Below are positions 32,597 to 45,148 of a stretch of DNA of 64,000 bases, piece after piece (position 1 is the stretch's first letter; every line of letters begins with the position of its first letter). A model generated the notes under the pieces. The model ran no database searches. It saw only the letters and a program-made list of their open reading frames with translations, and had not been told where the DNA came from. The stretch comes from Streptomyces sp. TG1A-60. GTDB lineage: Bacteria > Actinomycetota > Actinomycetes > Streptomycetales > Streptomycetaceae. Location: assembly GCF_037201975.1 (NCBI RefSeq), contig NZ_CP147520.1, positions 1,922,001 to 1,986,000 of the forward strand, in the 5' to 3' direction. The position numbers and the translations under genes are program-made.

Positions 32597-32989
32597 ATGC
32601 CCTCCAGCTCACAGCCCGCCTCACCCACGCCGAGCGACATCTCGGGCGCAGTCGCCGAGGACCTCGCGCTGTACCGGGAGAAGTTTCGGCTCCGGCTGCC
32701 GGAGTCGCTGGACGAGTTGCACGGCCCGACCCAGGGGGTCGTGGTGCTGCCACTGCACATGGCCTGGTCGGGGATGACCTCGTACGACATGAGCAAGCCT
32801 CGCCAGCGCATGGGCCTGTACCGCACCGTCCTGCACGAGGGTCTGCGCGATGACCTGCCCCGGTACCTCAACCAGGATCTGCTCCTCCAGCTGTGGCCGG
32901 TGCTGCGCACACTCGTCGGCCGTACCGTGCGCGCCGTGTGGGAAGACGCCTTTCCCAAGCTCGCGTCCCGCACCCGGGCGGCCGCGTGA
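32597..32989 (+). CDS. partner protein of the AbiEii-like nucleotidyltransferase
   Basis: A 130-aa protein from ATG 32597. It is helical, with LYREKFRLRLPESLDELHGP, VVVLPLHMAWSG and LGRTVRAVWEDAFPKL-like segments. It does not have the winged-helix opening of AbiEi antitoxins, but its stop overlaps the GTG start of the AbiEii-like gene (GTGA), so they are co-translated as toxin-antitoxin pairs are. Function is inferred from the pairing; the family was not recognised. It lies next to att copy B at the left end of element 2. Confidence 0.6.
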   Translation: MPSSSQPASPTPSDISGAVAEDLALYREKFRLRLPESLDELHGPTQGVVVLPLHMAWSGMTSYDMSKPRQRMGLYRTVLHEGLRDDLPRYLNQDLLLQLWPVLRTLVGRTVRAVWEDAFPKLASRTRAAA

Positions 32990-33663
32990 CAGACATGCCG
33001 GAGCTGCACACGCGGCTCCTGGCGGATGTGATCGCTCTCGGCTCCCCGTATCCCCTGGTTCTCACCGGCGGGTATGCCGTGCGGGCGCATCGCCTCGTGA
33101 ACCGCCCGAGCCAGGACCTCGATGTCGCCACCGAGAACCCGGCGCCCATGGCCGACATCGCCGCCGCCCTCGGCGCCGGCCTGGAAGCCCGCGGCTGGAA
33201 GGTGCACGCGCTGGAGACCGCCCCGCTGTCCGCCCGCTTCACCGTGACCGACCCGGTCACCGGGCAGGAATGCGAGGTCGACATCCTCAAGGAGATCTTC
33301 TGGCGGCCGGTCGCCCAGAGCCCGTACGGACCCGTCCTCGCAGAGGAGGACGTGATCGGGACCAAAGTCCGCGCCCTCGCCGACCGCGGGGCGCCCCGCG
33401 ACCTGATTGACGTGTTCGCGGCCTCCCGCCGCTGGAGCAATGCCGAGCTCGAGGAGTTCGGCCGCCGCCACGCGCGTGGCCGCTTCGAGCGCGAGGATCT
33501 GCAGTCGAACCTCACGGGCGCCGAGTGGACCGACGACGAAGCCTTCACTGCCTACGGCCTGGACGAGGCCACCATCAGTGCTCTCCGCACATGGGCCTTG
33601 GAGTGGGCCGAAGACCTCGCGACCCGGCTCCTTGAAGAGGCCGATGAGCCGGACATCGACTAA
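32986..33663 (+). CDS. AbiEii/AbiGii-type nucleotidyltransferase (candidate toxin)
   Basis: A 225-aa protein starting at GTG 32986. LVLTGGYAVRAHRLVNRPSQDLDVAT holds the nucleotidyltransferase signature: GG near residue 24, then R-x-S-x-D-L-D with two catalytic Asp residues; CEVDIL later supplies the third acid, and the lysine in GTKVRALADRGAPRDLIDVF is typical of AbiEii. Family members are toxins that act on tRNA or nucleotides in abortive infection or plasmid stability systems. Here the cognate gene is the small upstream one. Placement in a mobile element supports a maintenance or defence role. Confidence 0.85.
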   Translation: MTDMPELHTRLLADVIALGSPYPLVLTGGYAVRAHRLVNRPSQDLDVATENPAPMADIAAALGAGLEARGWKVHALETAPLSARFTVTDPVTGQECEVDILKEIFWRPVAQSPYGPVLAEEDVIGTKVRALADRGAPRDLIDVFAASRRWSNAELEEFGRRHARGRFEREDLQSNLTGAEWTDDEAFTAYGLDEATISALRTWALEWAEDLATRLLEEADEPDID

Positions 33664-34013
33664 TCGCGTCCGGACGAGATCACAGCTGCAAACGATGCCG
33701 CGAGCTTGTCACAGCAAGCACGCCGGGCAAGCTGCGGCCCCATCGGGACGGTGACCAACTGGGGTCATCCCTCGTGCGCGCCTATGAACCTGGCCTCCAG
33801 GCCCTCGACCGTAGGGAAGGCGGCGTGAACAGGGCAGAGTGCCGCCGGGATGCGTACGCCGGGTCCGGCGTCAGCCGAACGCGCGGCCCGTCATGGGACG
33901 GCCCTGGCAGTCCAGAGTCTACCTCGCCGTGTCTGGTCGGTTATCGGCAAGGTGACCGCAAAAGGCGACCGGCCGCCCGGGCATGCGGGCGGCCGGACCG
34001 GTATCACGCACCG
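33664..34013. other. convergent gap with terminator
   Basis: 350 bp between the convergent nucleotidyltransferase and the large ATPase genes. Apart from the hairpin at 33969-33996 I see no gene, repeat or RNA. Confidence 0.4.
33969..33996. terminator. hairpin terminator between convergent genes
   Basis: Perfect 11-bp inverted repeat (CCGGCCGCCCG / CGGGCGGCCGG) with a 6-nt loop, 18 bp beyond the stop of the large ATPase gene. It probably terminates that transcript and may stop the opposite one too. Confidence 0.75.
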
Positions 34014-37000
34014 TCACATGCGGAGCGCAACGCACTGGCGCAACAGCGGTTCCAGGTGCAATTGAGTGTCCTCGCGGTCGAACACCTGAAGAGCGTCGAG
34101 GCAGTTGACGATCCACCGCCCCTCGTCCTCGTCCTCGATCTTGAGTGCCACAGCAGTCACCGCGCCCTCCAGATCGAAAGGGCCGTCCTTGAACTCGTCG
34201 TCGAGGGCCCGGTACCCAGCGGCAAGCAGCGGGTCCGCGTACACGCCGGCCGCCTCGGCCAAGGCGCGGGCCTCGACCCGGTCCGTGCGTAGGTTTGCCA
34301 GGCGGCGCAACACCTCGTCGGGGTCACCCAGTTCGCCATGCAGGAGATGTGCTCGGCTGACCAAGAGCGGCCAGCCACCGGTCAGCTCGTGGAGACGGTC
34401 CAGGCGGTCCTCCGTGTGGAACACGTTGACACGCTGAGCCCAGCCCCGCAGGCTGCGGCGGTCGTGACGGCGCAGGACCACCGGGGCTGCCGAGGTGGGT
34501 TCGGTTCCCATCAGTAGGGTCCGCCACAGGGCCAGTTGGGTGGTGTCAGTGACGAGGACGACCGCGCGGGTGACTCCCGGGGTGACGGGCAGCAGCGTCT
34601 CAGCCAGGTCGACGGCTTCCCGGCAGGTCTCAGGCCGCACCGGGTCCCGGTAGTTGACGAAGTCACTGATGACGACACGTCGTTCGCGAGGGCGTCCTCC
34701 GGTGAGCTCCTGCTTGTAGACGCTGGGCTTGCCGACGGGCGGCAGCGTCCAGCCATCGATCGGTCCGGCGATCGTACGCAAGGTCCGGGCGACGTCGGTG
34801 ACTCCGGTAGCAGAGGTGCCGAGGACGACCCTGGTCCGGCTGGACCGCTCGCCCAGGAGGTCGTCGAGCTGAGTGTTGGTCAGCGGAGCCGGCTGGCCGT
34901 CGGGGAGTTCTGGGCGGCCTTCCTGCACGATGCTTTCCTGGAGTTCACAGTCCTGTTCGGCCCTGAGCAGGCGGGCCTCCACCTCGTGGGAGGTCCCGAT
35001 CATGCGCAGGGCGTTGGGTCCGCGCAGATGCCAGCCCAGGCCGTCGTGGTTGGGCGCGAGGATACCAAGCCCGACCATCTCGGAGAGGTACGCGCGGAAA
35101 CCCTCGGTGTCAAGCTGTTCGAACCCCTTGCGCCAGTACGTCTCGCACTCCTCGCGCAACTCGGTGTCGCTCAGCCGCACCTCGAGGCCGTGATGGCGGG
35201 CGTGGTACGCCAGCACGTTGGCGATCACGTCGTAGCGGTGGTCAAGGCTCAGTGTGTCCTTGAAAGCCGCCGAGATGCCGTCTCTGAGCGCGGCGTCCGA
35301 CTCCACGACCTCGATGTCGGTCACCTCCACCTCATAGGAGGGTCCCTCGGCTCCGCGCCGCGCCCGCTTGCGGTGCATCAGCTCGACCAGCCGGTGCCCG
35401 AACATCTGGAGCAGGAAGGGCTGGTAGGAGCAGTAGCCGAGCACCCGGTTGACGAGATCCAGGTTTTTGAACTCGAACCCGAGCGCCCGCATCGGCTCGA
35501 CCAGCAGCTCGGCCGCGGATTGGGGAGCCAGCGGACCGATCACCTTCGGGGTCTGCGCGAGGTGGCCGAACGGCCCGTTGCTCGCGAGTTTGGAGAAGCG
35601 CTGCACGGAGTGCAGTCCGGCGAAGACGACCTTGGCGCGGTCCTTTGTGTCGGACCCGAGGCCCTTGAGTTTCTTGGTCTGGTCGAAGCGCGGGGCGTCC
35701 GCCTCGAAGAACTGGTCGCACTCGTCGAGCAGGACCAGCAGACGGCGGCGCGAGTCCCCGTCCAGCCATGCGCGGATTCCGACGCGCACCCGCTCGGAGA
35801 TCTCCTGCCGTTTCCTTCGCCCCTGCGGCCGGTCGTCGAGTACCTGCGCCTCGGTCAGCTCCCGCTCCAGGACGCTCCACAGCGTCACCGGACCGAACGA
35901 GCTGCCTTTACCGATGTTCTCCTGGTCGAGGTTGACGTACACCGCCTGGTGGTAGCCGGGGCGTTGCTCCGTGAACCGTTCCCCGGCGTCGGCGAGCAGT
36001 GCCGACTTACCGAGCCCCCGGCCGCCGTAGATGACCTGGGTGCCGCGCGGGTCGAGGATGCTCTTGCGTTCGGCGTCACGGCCGTAGAACATCTCGCCGC
36101 CGATCCGGCCGCGCTTTTCCCTGATGTATGGGTTGACGCCCGAGAAGGGCAGCAGTGTCTGCGTGGCGGTGCTGACCTGGCGATTGCCGCGGGCAGCGAG
36201 ATAGGCGAGGGCGGCGTCGTCCACGACCAGCAGCGGCTGCAACCGGCTTGCGCCGACGGCGAGTTCGACGCGGGCCTCGCGGCTCAGCGTGCCGAAGTAG
36301 ACGACGAGGAGGCTCGCATCGCTGGTGTCGCGCTCTGCCCAGCTCATGACGACCTTGGCAGGCGGTCTGCCCCAGACCATCATCACCCGCAGATTGCCGC
36401 CCTGCTCCCTGATCTGCGAGCCGAACGCGGGCGCCTTCGCCCTGCCGTTGATCTCCACTCCGGTCGCTTCGAAGAGACGGTATTCCCGCCGGTGCTGGGA
36501 CCGGTCGTCAAGCGGCCTGGCGCTCTTGGCGTCGTACCCGAGGAGCTTGAGGAGCGGGGGCACCTGTCTCGTCGGAGCCACTTGGAGCCGGTCCTTCCGC
36601 TCGACGGCGGCCAGCGCGCGCCACTCGTCGAGGGCCTCGGCCGCGAGTGCCGCCTCGTCGGTGGAGAGGCTGCCGTAGTCCAGGACGGGAAGCGTCGGAT
36701 GCTTACCGCCGGACCGGACCAGTTCGACGAGGTCGTGGTCGATGCCTCCCGGCAGGCCGTCGGGCACAGCCGGGAAGAAGTCGGGCAGGTGGGACTCGCC
36801 TCCCTCGATCTCCGGGACGGGTTCGCCGATTTCCAGGAAGTAGACGAGGTCGGCGGCGGTAGCCAGGTCGTTCGTCTCCAGGCGCCGCAGCACCTGGGCC
36901 CGCTCCTCCGCGGTGGGGTCCAGGGCATCGAGCCGGGCGCGGATCCGGTCGGACGCTTGCTGCCGGAAGGCGGGCAGGTCACTTCGCACCGTGTCGAGCG

Positions 37001-38781
37001 CCCGCCGCACGTCCAGCAAGTCGTGCCGGTCGCCGCCTTCGAGGCGGTCATGGGCGTCGGCTAGCAGCTCCTGTAGGCCCAAGTCCTGATCCTCGGTCAC
37101 GGCACCGTCGGCCTGCGCGCGGTGCACCTCGGCGACGAGTTCGGCGTGTGTCTTCCGCAACTCCGTGCGCCGGACGGCTTCCCGGTCGTCGATCTCAGCG
37201 TCCGCGGGCGGGACGAACTCACCAGCCCGGGCGGCGGGCAGCAACTCTTGTCCGGCCAGCTCTACGATGCTACGAGCCGCGGTGAAGGCGTCGTGGGAGA
37301 GTCGCTCGTCGAGGGCGTCCTGCCAGCTCCGGTCGACCGCGGTCAGCAGCTCGTCGAGCGACGGCCGCTCGTCACAGGTGTCGCACACCTTCAGCAGTTC
37401 CGCGTCCAGGACGATTTCTGGGTCAACCGGAGCGCCGGAACGCCTGGTCACGCTGCCACCAGCCAGCATCGCGAACAGTTCCTCCATCGATGCGCGAGCC
37501 GCCCAAGCCGTCGCGGCGGCGATGGCGTCCGAGCGCCGCGCCATCTGCTCCAGCTCGCTCAGCGAAGCCTCCCTGCCGTCCAGCAGGGACTGGCGCAGGG
37601 AGGAGATCTCCTTGGCCGCCCGGTTGCCGTCGGAACGGTCGCCGCGACGGATACCTTCGACCGCCAGGCACCACTCCTTAACCAGGCTGACGGCTCGCTC
37701 CACCAGGTGCACCAGATCCTGCCGCCCTGAGCCCTGCAGCGGCTTGCCGCTGGACGAGCGGTGTCTGCGGTCCATGCGGTCGATCTCGCTGTTGACCTCG
37801 GCCAGTTTCGCCAGCCGCTCGGCCTGCTCCCGCACCTGCTGTATCGCGTCGCGGTTGTCGCCGACGACGGTCATGAGCAGCGATCCGAGCATCCCGTCGT
37901 CGGGGGCGAGCCAACGCTTGGCGATCTCCGTCGCCCGCGCGAACCGCAGCCTCTGTGGCACGAGCAGGGCACGGCTCTGCTCACGCAGCTCCCGCAGCCG
38001 GACCTCTGTCTCGGAGACATCGGCGACCAGCGGGGAAGCGATCAACAGGGCACCGCTGAGGGCACGGTCCGCGACGGTGGTCGCCGCCTCCGCGAGCCGG
38101 TCCGGGAGTCGGGGTGCCAGCGCCTTGAGCTGAGCGCCTGCCGAGTGGTCGCCGGTGATCAGTGCGGCACGCAGCAGGGCAGGCAGCACGAGGAGTTCGC
38201 TGCCCTCGGTGTGGTGGCCCGCGTATCCGCCGTACTGCTGGAGCAGGTCCGCCGTCAGCCGGGCGCCCTGGCTGTCACCGGATGTGAGCAGCGCGGCGGC
38301 ACCTGCCAGGCGGAGCGCCGCCACCTGGGGCTCGGGGTGGCCGGTGGCCCGCGCCAGATGGTGGGCGAGTCCGAAGCGTCGATCCGCGACTAGATGCGCC
38401 AACGCCCGCTCGGCTACGGCGTCGTCGGAGGCGTCACCCACGGCTGGCCCCGCTTCCCGGACGGGCGTGTCCTCCTTGAGACAGATGGAAGGTGCGGCGG
38501 ACACCGACACGGGCTCGCCCGGGTCCATGAGGGGTACCGGGTCGCTCGCGGCGGGAGGCGTGGCATGCGCATCGGCAGCGTGGACGGGCTCCCGGGCCGT
38601 TATCAGGGCGAGCGCATCCGGGTCCGTGAGCGGTACCGGGCCGGTGTCCGCAGGTGGCGCAGCCTCTGCGTCGTGGGCATACGCCGGCTCAAGGGCCGTC
38701 GCAGCTTCCGGCTTGGAGGCATGCTCGGGCGCGGTCTCCTTGGTGGTTTGGCCAATGCTCTCCGCCGTTTGCCCGGCAGGC
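34014..38781 (-). pseudogene. large STAND-like P-loop ATPase, C-terminal part (gene split by IS3 element)
   Basis: The minus-strand frame is open from the IS end at 38781 to the stop at 34014. If translation restarts at ATG 38528 it gives 1,504 aa. In that numbering Walker A GGRGLGKS is at 835-842 and Walker B LLVLLDE ends at Glu936, preceded by FYGRDAERKSIL, the lead-in of STAND/AAA-type NTPases. Residues 1-800 are long helical repeats, the part after the ATPase contains a winged-helix-like block (YHARHHGLEV-LSDTELREE) and a second alpha/beta region. Upstream of 38528 the frame is a Pro/Ala/Glu-rich linker with two near copies of PVPL-DP. Removal of the IS and one GGC target copy joins it in frame to the N-terminal part. 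Candidate NTPase of a defence operon; no family name recognised. Confidence 0.7.
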
Positions 38782-38811
38782 TGTCAAGCCTCGGGTTTCG
38801 TGGAGACTGAG

Positions 38812-40049
<1,238 letters not shown>

Positions 40050-40104
40050 GATCGGCATCCTTCCGGGTCTTCGATGCCTCCATCAAACCCGGGGCGGTTC
40101 AGGC

Positions 40105-41548
40105 TGTACGGCCGCATACTCCACGGTCGTCTCGGCGTCGGCGCGCTGAGGGGTTCCGTCCGCCCCGGCCCCGGTGGGTTCGCGGCCGGCATCCTCTGGC
40201 TGAGCCAACGTCAGCTCTGGGGCCATGACCACCGCGATGGCACACGTGGGCAGCACCCGCACGACCTGCTCCTGCAGAACCAGGATCTCCGCCGCCGCCT
40301 CCGCCTGCCGGCCCAGCCTGATGAGCCGGGCCAAGGCGGCCAGCGCTGCGCTTTCCTCCCGTTGCGGCTCCTCCCACACCGGTGTGTCCAGCAAGCGGCG
40401 GGCCGCGCCGCGCACGGCCTCAGCCGCAGAGGCGGCAGCGGCGGAGCTGTCCGAGCGGGAGGCAACATCCAACAGTTCCCGCAGAGGCTCCCGTGCCCGG
40501 AGGTCACGCTCGTGCGCAGCCCGGTGCGCGTGTACGGCGCACGTCATATCCTCCAGGCGGCGAGGCACCCCCTCGATTCCCGCCGTGCGGAGCACCGCGT
40601 CGACGCTGTCGAAGACGGCACCTAGCGCAGCCAGCGGGGCCAGGTCCTCCTCCTGCGGGGGCAGCCGTCCCGGACCGCACTGGTCACCTTCTCCGCAGCT
40701 TGCCGGGCTTGCGCGAGGGCCGACTGCAACTGTCGGCAGGCCGATTCCGGATCCGTCCCCTCATCGGTTCCGGCGCTGTCGGACGCCGTAGCGGTCGTCT
40801 CGTGAGAGGTGCCGGGGTCGGATACCACGATCTCGGGAGTGGGGGTATGAGTGCTTGGCCGGTCGGCGACGGCAGCGCGCACAGAATTCCCGTCGCCCGC
40901 GACCGGCGGTTCTTCGTCTTCCGCTGCTCCGGGTGCGACGTCCGGGTTCGCCGCCACGATGGAGCGCGCAGCGGCACCGACAGCGGCGAGCTGAGCCGTC
41001 TCCTTGTCGTCGGCCGTCACCGCGAACCAGTCCTGCTCCGCCGCCCACGCAAGGATGTGGGCGTCGGTGACCGAGGCGTTGCACCACGCGAACACCGTGG
41101 CCCGGACAAGCGTCGCGCCCCACCGGGTAACGGGGTCGGAAACCGTCTCGCCGTCCTGCGCGACGACGAAGTTGCCCACCTGATTCATCACGGTGACCGT
41201 GAGTTCTTTGATTCCGCATGTGCAGGTGTGCTGCCGTGCCTCACGCCGCAGCCTGGCGAGAACGTCCTGGCACAGGGCTTTGCTCACCCGTCGGGGGGCC
41301 GCTATGCGGATGCCCAGCCTGCCGAGCAACTCCTGCCGGTCCTTTGGACGCAGGGAGTTGAAGGCCAGTTCCACCATGTCGGCCGTGAGGTCGTTGAGGG
41401 CGGTGACGGCTGGGTGGTCCAAGGCGTTGAGCGCGGCGGCCAGGCCTTCGAGGTCCTGGGCCGAGACGCTCGACGGGGACCACGGCGGCCCCGTGACGAC
41501 GCGGTAGCGGTCCTGCATGTACGCGTACTCCATTTCTGTGGACACCAA
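40105..41548 (-). pseudogene. large STAND-like ATPase, N-terminal part (IS-split and frameshifted)
   Basis: From 41548 (TTG; GTG 41545 and ATG 41533 are alternatives, no ribosome site decides) the frame reads to KVTSAVRDG near 40668. One missing G then shifts it; the continuation LPPQEEDLAPLAALGAVFDS runs on in the downstream frame to the IS junction at 40105 (AETTVEYAAV). The total restored protein, with the part at 34014-38781, is about 2,070 aa. This N-terminal part has a helical domain containing CTCG, an Asp/Glu/Pro/Thr-rich linker and another helical domain; no known effector motif was recognised. It starts 36 bp after the 773-aa gene, so the two form an operon. Confidence 0.65.
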
Positions 41549-41584
41549 GGAGTCGGAAGAGGCTGGCCGGACCCGCGTGATGAA

Positions 41585-43906
41585 TCAGCAGCCGCGCGTG
41601 TGCTCGGTGACGAACGTGTATCCGTAGGGCAGTTCCCAGCCGTCCGCCTTGCCGAGCCTGCGGCAGTGCTCCCGAAAGGCCGCACGCTGAACGACGCTGG
41701 GCGAGCACCCCGGTCGCAGGCGGCGCAGATGACCGGGGACGAACTGGATCCCCCGAAGCCCCTCGCCGCCCGGTTCGGTGCCGCCCCAGGGACGTATCGC
41801 CCGCGGCCGCGCGGGGCGGTAGCCGATGAGAGGAATGGTCCGCTGTCCGTCGCGCGGCGGGAAATGAGGCTGGCCCCAGGCGTCTCGACTGCCGAGCGCC
41901 GGTTCCAGAAGCCGTTCTGCGAGCAGTTCCGCAACGGCCGATTCCAGGGCGGCGGCCTGTGACCGGGCCGGCCGACGCCCGTAGACCGCGCTCGGCAGGA
42001 CCGAACGGTCCATAAGGGCATGGCCGTCCAGGGTGAGCAGACCGCAACGGCGCACCGTGCGCATCACCAGCTGCCGGGGGCCCAGCCCGACCGCGCTGTC
42101 ACCGTGGCGGTCACTTCCCGGGACGTCCTCCCTGGTAAGCACAAGAGGGTCATAACAATGCCCGGTGTCACGGTCGCCGACCAGCACGCGTTCCTCGAGC
42201 GACGTCGTGGCCATGCGGATCACCGAGCCGCCGCGGAGGCTGCGCAGCTCAAGCATCAGGCCGGGGAAGAAGTCGCCGGGCCAGACGATCCCGGTCAAAC
42301 GGCCCGAAGTGTCATCGAGTTCGGCGATGACGTCCTGCACTGCCTCCTTCTCGTCCAACGCCTCGCCGGCATGGTCGAGTTCGAGGCCAACCGTGGGGCG
42401 CTCACCGTGAGACCGGCGAAGTTCCTCGACGACGTACGGATGTAAGGGAAACCAGCCGTCGATGAGCTGGGACAGCCGCAGGGGTGCCCGCCAGACGATC
42501 TCCTGTGCGTCACTCCGCAGGAGTTCACCGGTGCCGAGAGAGGCATCGTCACCCAGAGGCAGATCGACCGGGTCCAACTCTGTTTCCGGCTCTGGCTCCG
42601 ATATCGCGGGCAACGTGGACGTCCAGCCGCGTCCGGCCGGGGCCAGGGGATCTCCGTGCGCTTCTGCGTCACCGGGATGATGTGACCGCCACACGCCTCC
42701 GCCCTCGAAGGCGTCGTCGAGCGTGATCCGGGAGCCGTTCTCGAACAGGCCCTGGTCGCTGTCCCCTTGGACGACGTCGGCGAGCGCCACATTCGCCCGG
42801 CACACCGCTGCGGCGTATCCCACTCCCCTGAGCACTTCCGTCGCTCCCGGGAACCCGCGAAGCCGCGGTCCAACCGCTGTGTACACGGTGACAGGCGTGG
42901 TAAGGCCGTAGCGGCGCCTCCCCGGGGTGGCCGCGCGTTCGACCGCTGCGGCAAGCGACCTGAGGTCATCGCCGCCCAGCGGCCCGGTGTCCCGCCAGCA
43001 GTCCGCGAGGGAGCTCCGGGTCATGGTGTAGTCAACCCATGTGCGCAAGACGGCACTGGAGTTGAGCGCACCCTTCACCGTGCCAAGGAGACCGCGCAGC
43101 CCTGCTCGCAGGTCGTCGTCGTGCGCGCTGCCCACCAGTGCAGCGAGGGACACGGGGACGAAAGGGCTGAGCAGCTGCTCCCGTGCCGTCGTCAGGAGAT
43201 GCTCCGCATAGGCCGTCAGGTCGTCGCGCCATGCCGCCTCCGGGGACGGGTAGCAGACGTCGACGACGACATGCCCGTCCTCGTTGATCCAGCGCCGGCG
43301 CGTGCGTAAGCGAACGAGCTGGGCCGATGACAGGCTCAGAGCCGGGCCGAAAGCATGGAGATCCGGGACCAGGAGCTCCCTTCGCCGTGGCGCGGCGCCG
43401 TCTCCCGGCCGCCCCGGGCCCTCGGCCCCTGCAGGCGCCCCCGATACCCAGGCCGGTACGTCACCAAGGGCGCCCACCTCTGGGCGGGCACCCTCCCGAT
43501 AGACGATCTCGGCGTACAACGGGTCCGACCCGGTGGCGACACACACCATTGCGCCGACCGGGAGCACGGGGACGCACTCGCCGAAGGTGATCACAGGGAA
43601 GTCGTCGAGACAGAGCGGGCTGCCGGCGTAGCCGTCGCCGCCGAGGTCGTACCCGAAGTACACCGCGTTGAAGGCGACGGCAGTGTGCACGGGCGCCGGG
43701 CGGGCGACGACAACCGCTTCCAGATAGCGCCGCAACCGATCCCGTTCTTCGTCGGGTACGGCGTCATAGCCTTTCGTCATTGCAGAGGTCAACAGAGGCC
43801 GGTCACCGTACGGATCAGGCACCTGCGCCCTGTCGCGGGGCGTCGACGACACCTCCGGCCCCCCACGTTCGTCAACCGTTGCTGATACATACGGGTCCCC
43901 ACCCAT
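41585..43906 (-). CDS. 773-aa protein of unknown function, operon partner of the large ATPase
   Basis: From ATG 43906, chosen because GGAGGT lies 5 nt upstream, a 773-aa cytosolic protein is encoded. No nucleotide-binding, nuclease or membrane motif is recognisable. Notable stretches are AVAFNAVYFGYDLGGDGYAG and VITFGECVPVLPVGAMVCVA in the first third (strand-rich), WVDYTMTRSSLADCWRD in the middle, an acidic linker (EPEPETELDPVDLPLGDDAS) near 460-500, and GYRPARPRAIRPWGG with basic residues near the C-terminus. It precedes the ATPase gene by 36 bp on the same strand. I infer that it is the sensor, scaffold or effector partner of the ATPase; homologs may exist but I cannot name them. Confidence 0.75.
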   Translation of the reverse strand: MGGDPYVSATVDERGGPEVSSTPRDRAQVPDPYGDRPLLTSAMTKGYDAVPDEERDRLRRYLEAVVVARPAPVHTAVAFNAVYFGYDLGGDGYAGSPLCLDDFPVITFGECVPVLPVGAMVCVATGSDPLYAEIVYREGARPEVGALGDVPAWVSGAPAGAEGPGRPGDGAAPRRRELLVPDLHAFGPALSLSSAQLVRLRTRRRWINEDGHVVVDVCYPSPEAAWRDDLTAYAEHLLTTAREQLLSPFVPVSLAALVGSAHDDDLRAGLRGLLGTVKGALNSSAVLRTWVDYTMTRSSLADCWRDTGPLGGDDLRSLAAAVERAATPGRRRYGLTTPVTVYTAVGPRLRGFPGATEVLRGVGYAAAVCRANVALADVVQGDSDQGLFENGSRITLDDAFEGGGVWRSHHPGDAEAHGDPLAPAGRGWTSTLPAISEPEPETELDPVDLPLGDDASLGTGELLRSDAQEIVWRAPLRLSQLIDGWFPLHPYVVEELRRSHGERPTVGLELDHAGEALDEKEAVQDVIAELDDTSGRLTGIVWPGDFFPGLMLELRSLRGGSVIRMATTSLEERVLVGDRDTGHCYDPLVLTREDVPGSDRHGDSAVGLGPRQLVMRTVRRCGLLTLDGHALMDRSVLPSAVYGRRPARSQAAALESAVAELLAERLLEPALGSRDAWGQPHFPPRDGQRTIPLIGYRPARPRAIRPWGGTEPGGEGLRGIQFVPGHLRRLRPGCSPSVVQRAAFREHCRRLGKADGWELPYGYTFVTEHTRGC

Positions 43907-44399
43907 GACACCTCCGCCGCGCTTCAGACCGCTGCGGTCTGACGTGCGGTAATTCCCGCAGGGTATGCCGAGACGGAACATTCCGGAAGCACTTTCGTCA
44001 CTTTGCGATGATAGGTAGTAACTCATATCGGGCACACCCGCGCGCCGACATCAGACCGAGCTCAGATGGCAGGACCTGGGCAGGTCAACGTCCTCTGCAA
44101 CAGCACTTGACAGCTCGCGGAAGCCACAGCCATCGCCTCACCTCCAAGGGCAAGATGGCCTGGCACTTCCAACTGCGCGTGGATGCCCCACGCCGGGGTG
44201 ACCGTCGAACGGGAGGAGTTCGTACCCGAAGGCGATAGCGGGCACGCCTTGTTCTGGGCACGATGCCCCTGATACCCCAACCTCCGGTTGGGGTGAGGTC
44301 GCGTGGGCCTGCAAGAAGGAAGCGTCGTTGCGGTGCGGACGCCTCTGCACGCTGTCGCATTCCTGAGAAACAGGTCTGAATGGGTACGATCCGGGTCCC
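43907..44399. other. gap between the 773-aa gene and a kinase-like remnant
   Basis: About 490 bp with lower G+C immediately upstream of the 773-aa gene, where its promoter must lie. No coding frame with family similarity, hairpin or repeat was recognised. Confidence 0.35.
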
Positions 44400-44872
44400 G
44401 CAGTCGCGCTGATCACCGGCGTGATGGCGTCGGGGAAGTCCACCGTGGCCGAACTCCTGGCCGGGCAGCTGCCCCGAGCCGCCCACGTGCGCGGTGACGT
44501 CTTCCGGCGGATGGCGGTTTCCGGCCGGGAGGAACTGTTACCCGAGGAGACCACGGAGGCCCGAGCCCAACTGGGTCTTCGCTCCGGCTCTCCGCGCTCG
44601 TAGCCGACGAGTACGCGCACCACGGATGGACCGCGGTCGTCCAGGACATCACCCTGGGCGACGACCTGACCCGGCATGTCACCAGGGTGCACACCCGACC
44701 GCTGTTCGTCGTTGTGCTGGCCCCCGCTATCGCGGTCGTGCCGGCCAGAGAGGCCGCGCGCCCGAAGGCCGGGTACGGCGTCTGGACGGTCGAGACACTC
44801 GACCACGCCCTGCGGGCGGAGACTCCGCGCATCGGGCTCTGGCTCGACACCTCGGAGCACACCAGACACTGA
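44400..44872 (+). pseudogene. P-loop kinase-like (AAA) protein, frameshifted and truncated
   Basis: The frame AVALITGVMASGKSTVAELL contains a Walker A (GVMASGKS), followed by RAAHVRGDVFRRMAVSGREE, the pattern of small streptomycete gluconate-kinase-like phosphotransferases. Near 44570-44575 one C seems missing; the other frame continues RLSALVADEYAHHGW, VVQDITLGDDLTRHV and a C-terminus LGLWLDTSEHT that stops early at 44872. No convincing start codon is seen at the 5' end (GTG 44421 is inside the P loop). It is probably a remnant at the right end of element 2. Confidence 0.6.
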
Positions 44873-44999
44873 CGGTCTCAGCGTTCTCGACAACCTTCCG
44901 GCTGACCCACGTCACCACGCAGCCCGGCTGCCGAAACCGGCCAGCGACAAGCCATGAACCAGCAGCCCTCGAATCGCAGCTGACGCCCCATCAGAACGT

Positions 45000-45016
45000 G
45001 CGTCATCCGTGCGTCA
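45000..45016. repeat. paired GCGTCA direct repeat left of att copy A
   Basis: GCGTCA at 45000-45005 and 45011-45016, 11 bp apart, preceded by CCATCAGAA as in the region left of copy B. It lies 168 bp from the core at 45184 on the element side; the gene side has none, as expected for an element-host junction. Confidence 0.55.
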
Positions 45017-45148
45017 GGAATCGCTGCGGCCCGCACGCAAACCGCCACCGGAGCACCGGAAACCCCAGCTCAGGCTGGGTTCTCCACGTCCACCTGTTGC
45101 GACCACCGGAAACAGGTCGAACCGACGGCCATTCCCAAAATCTGCAGG

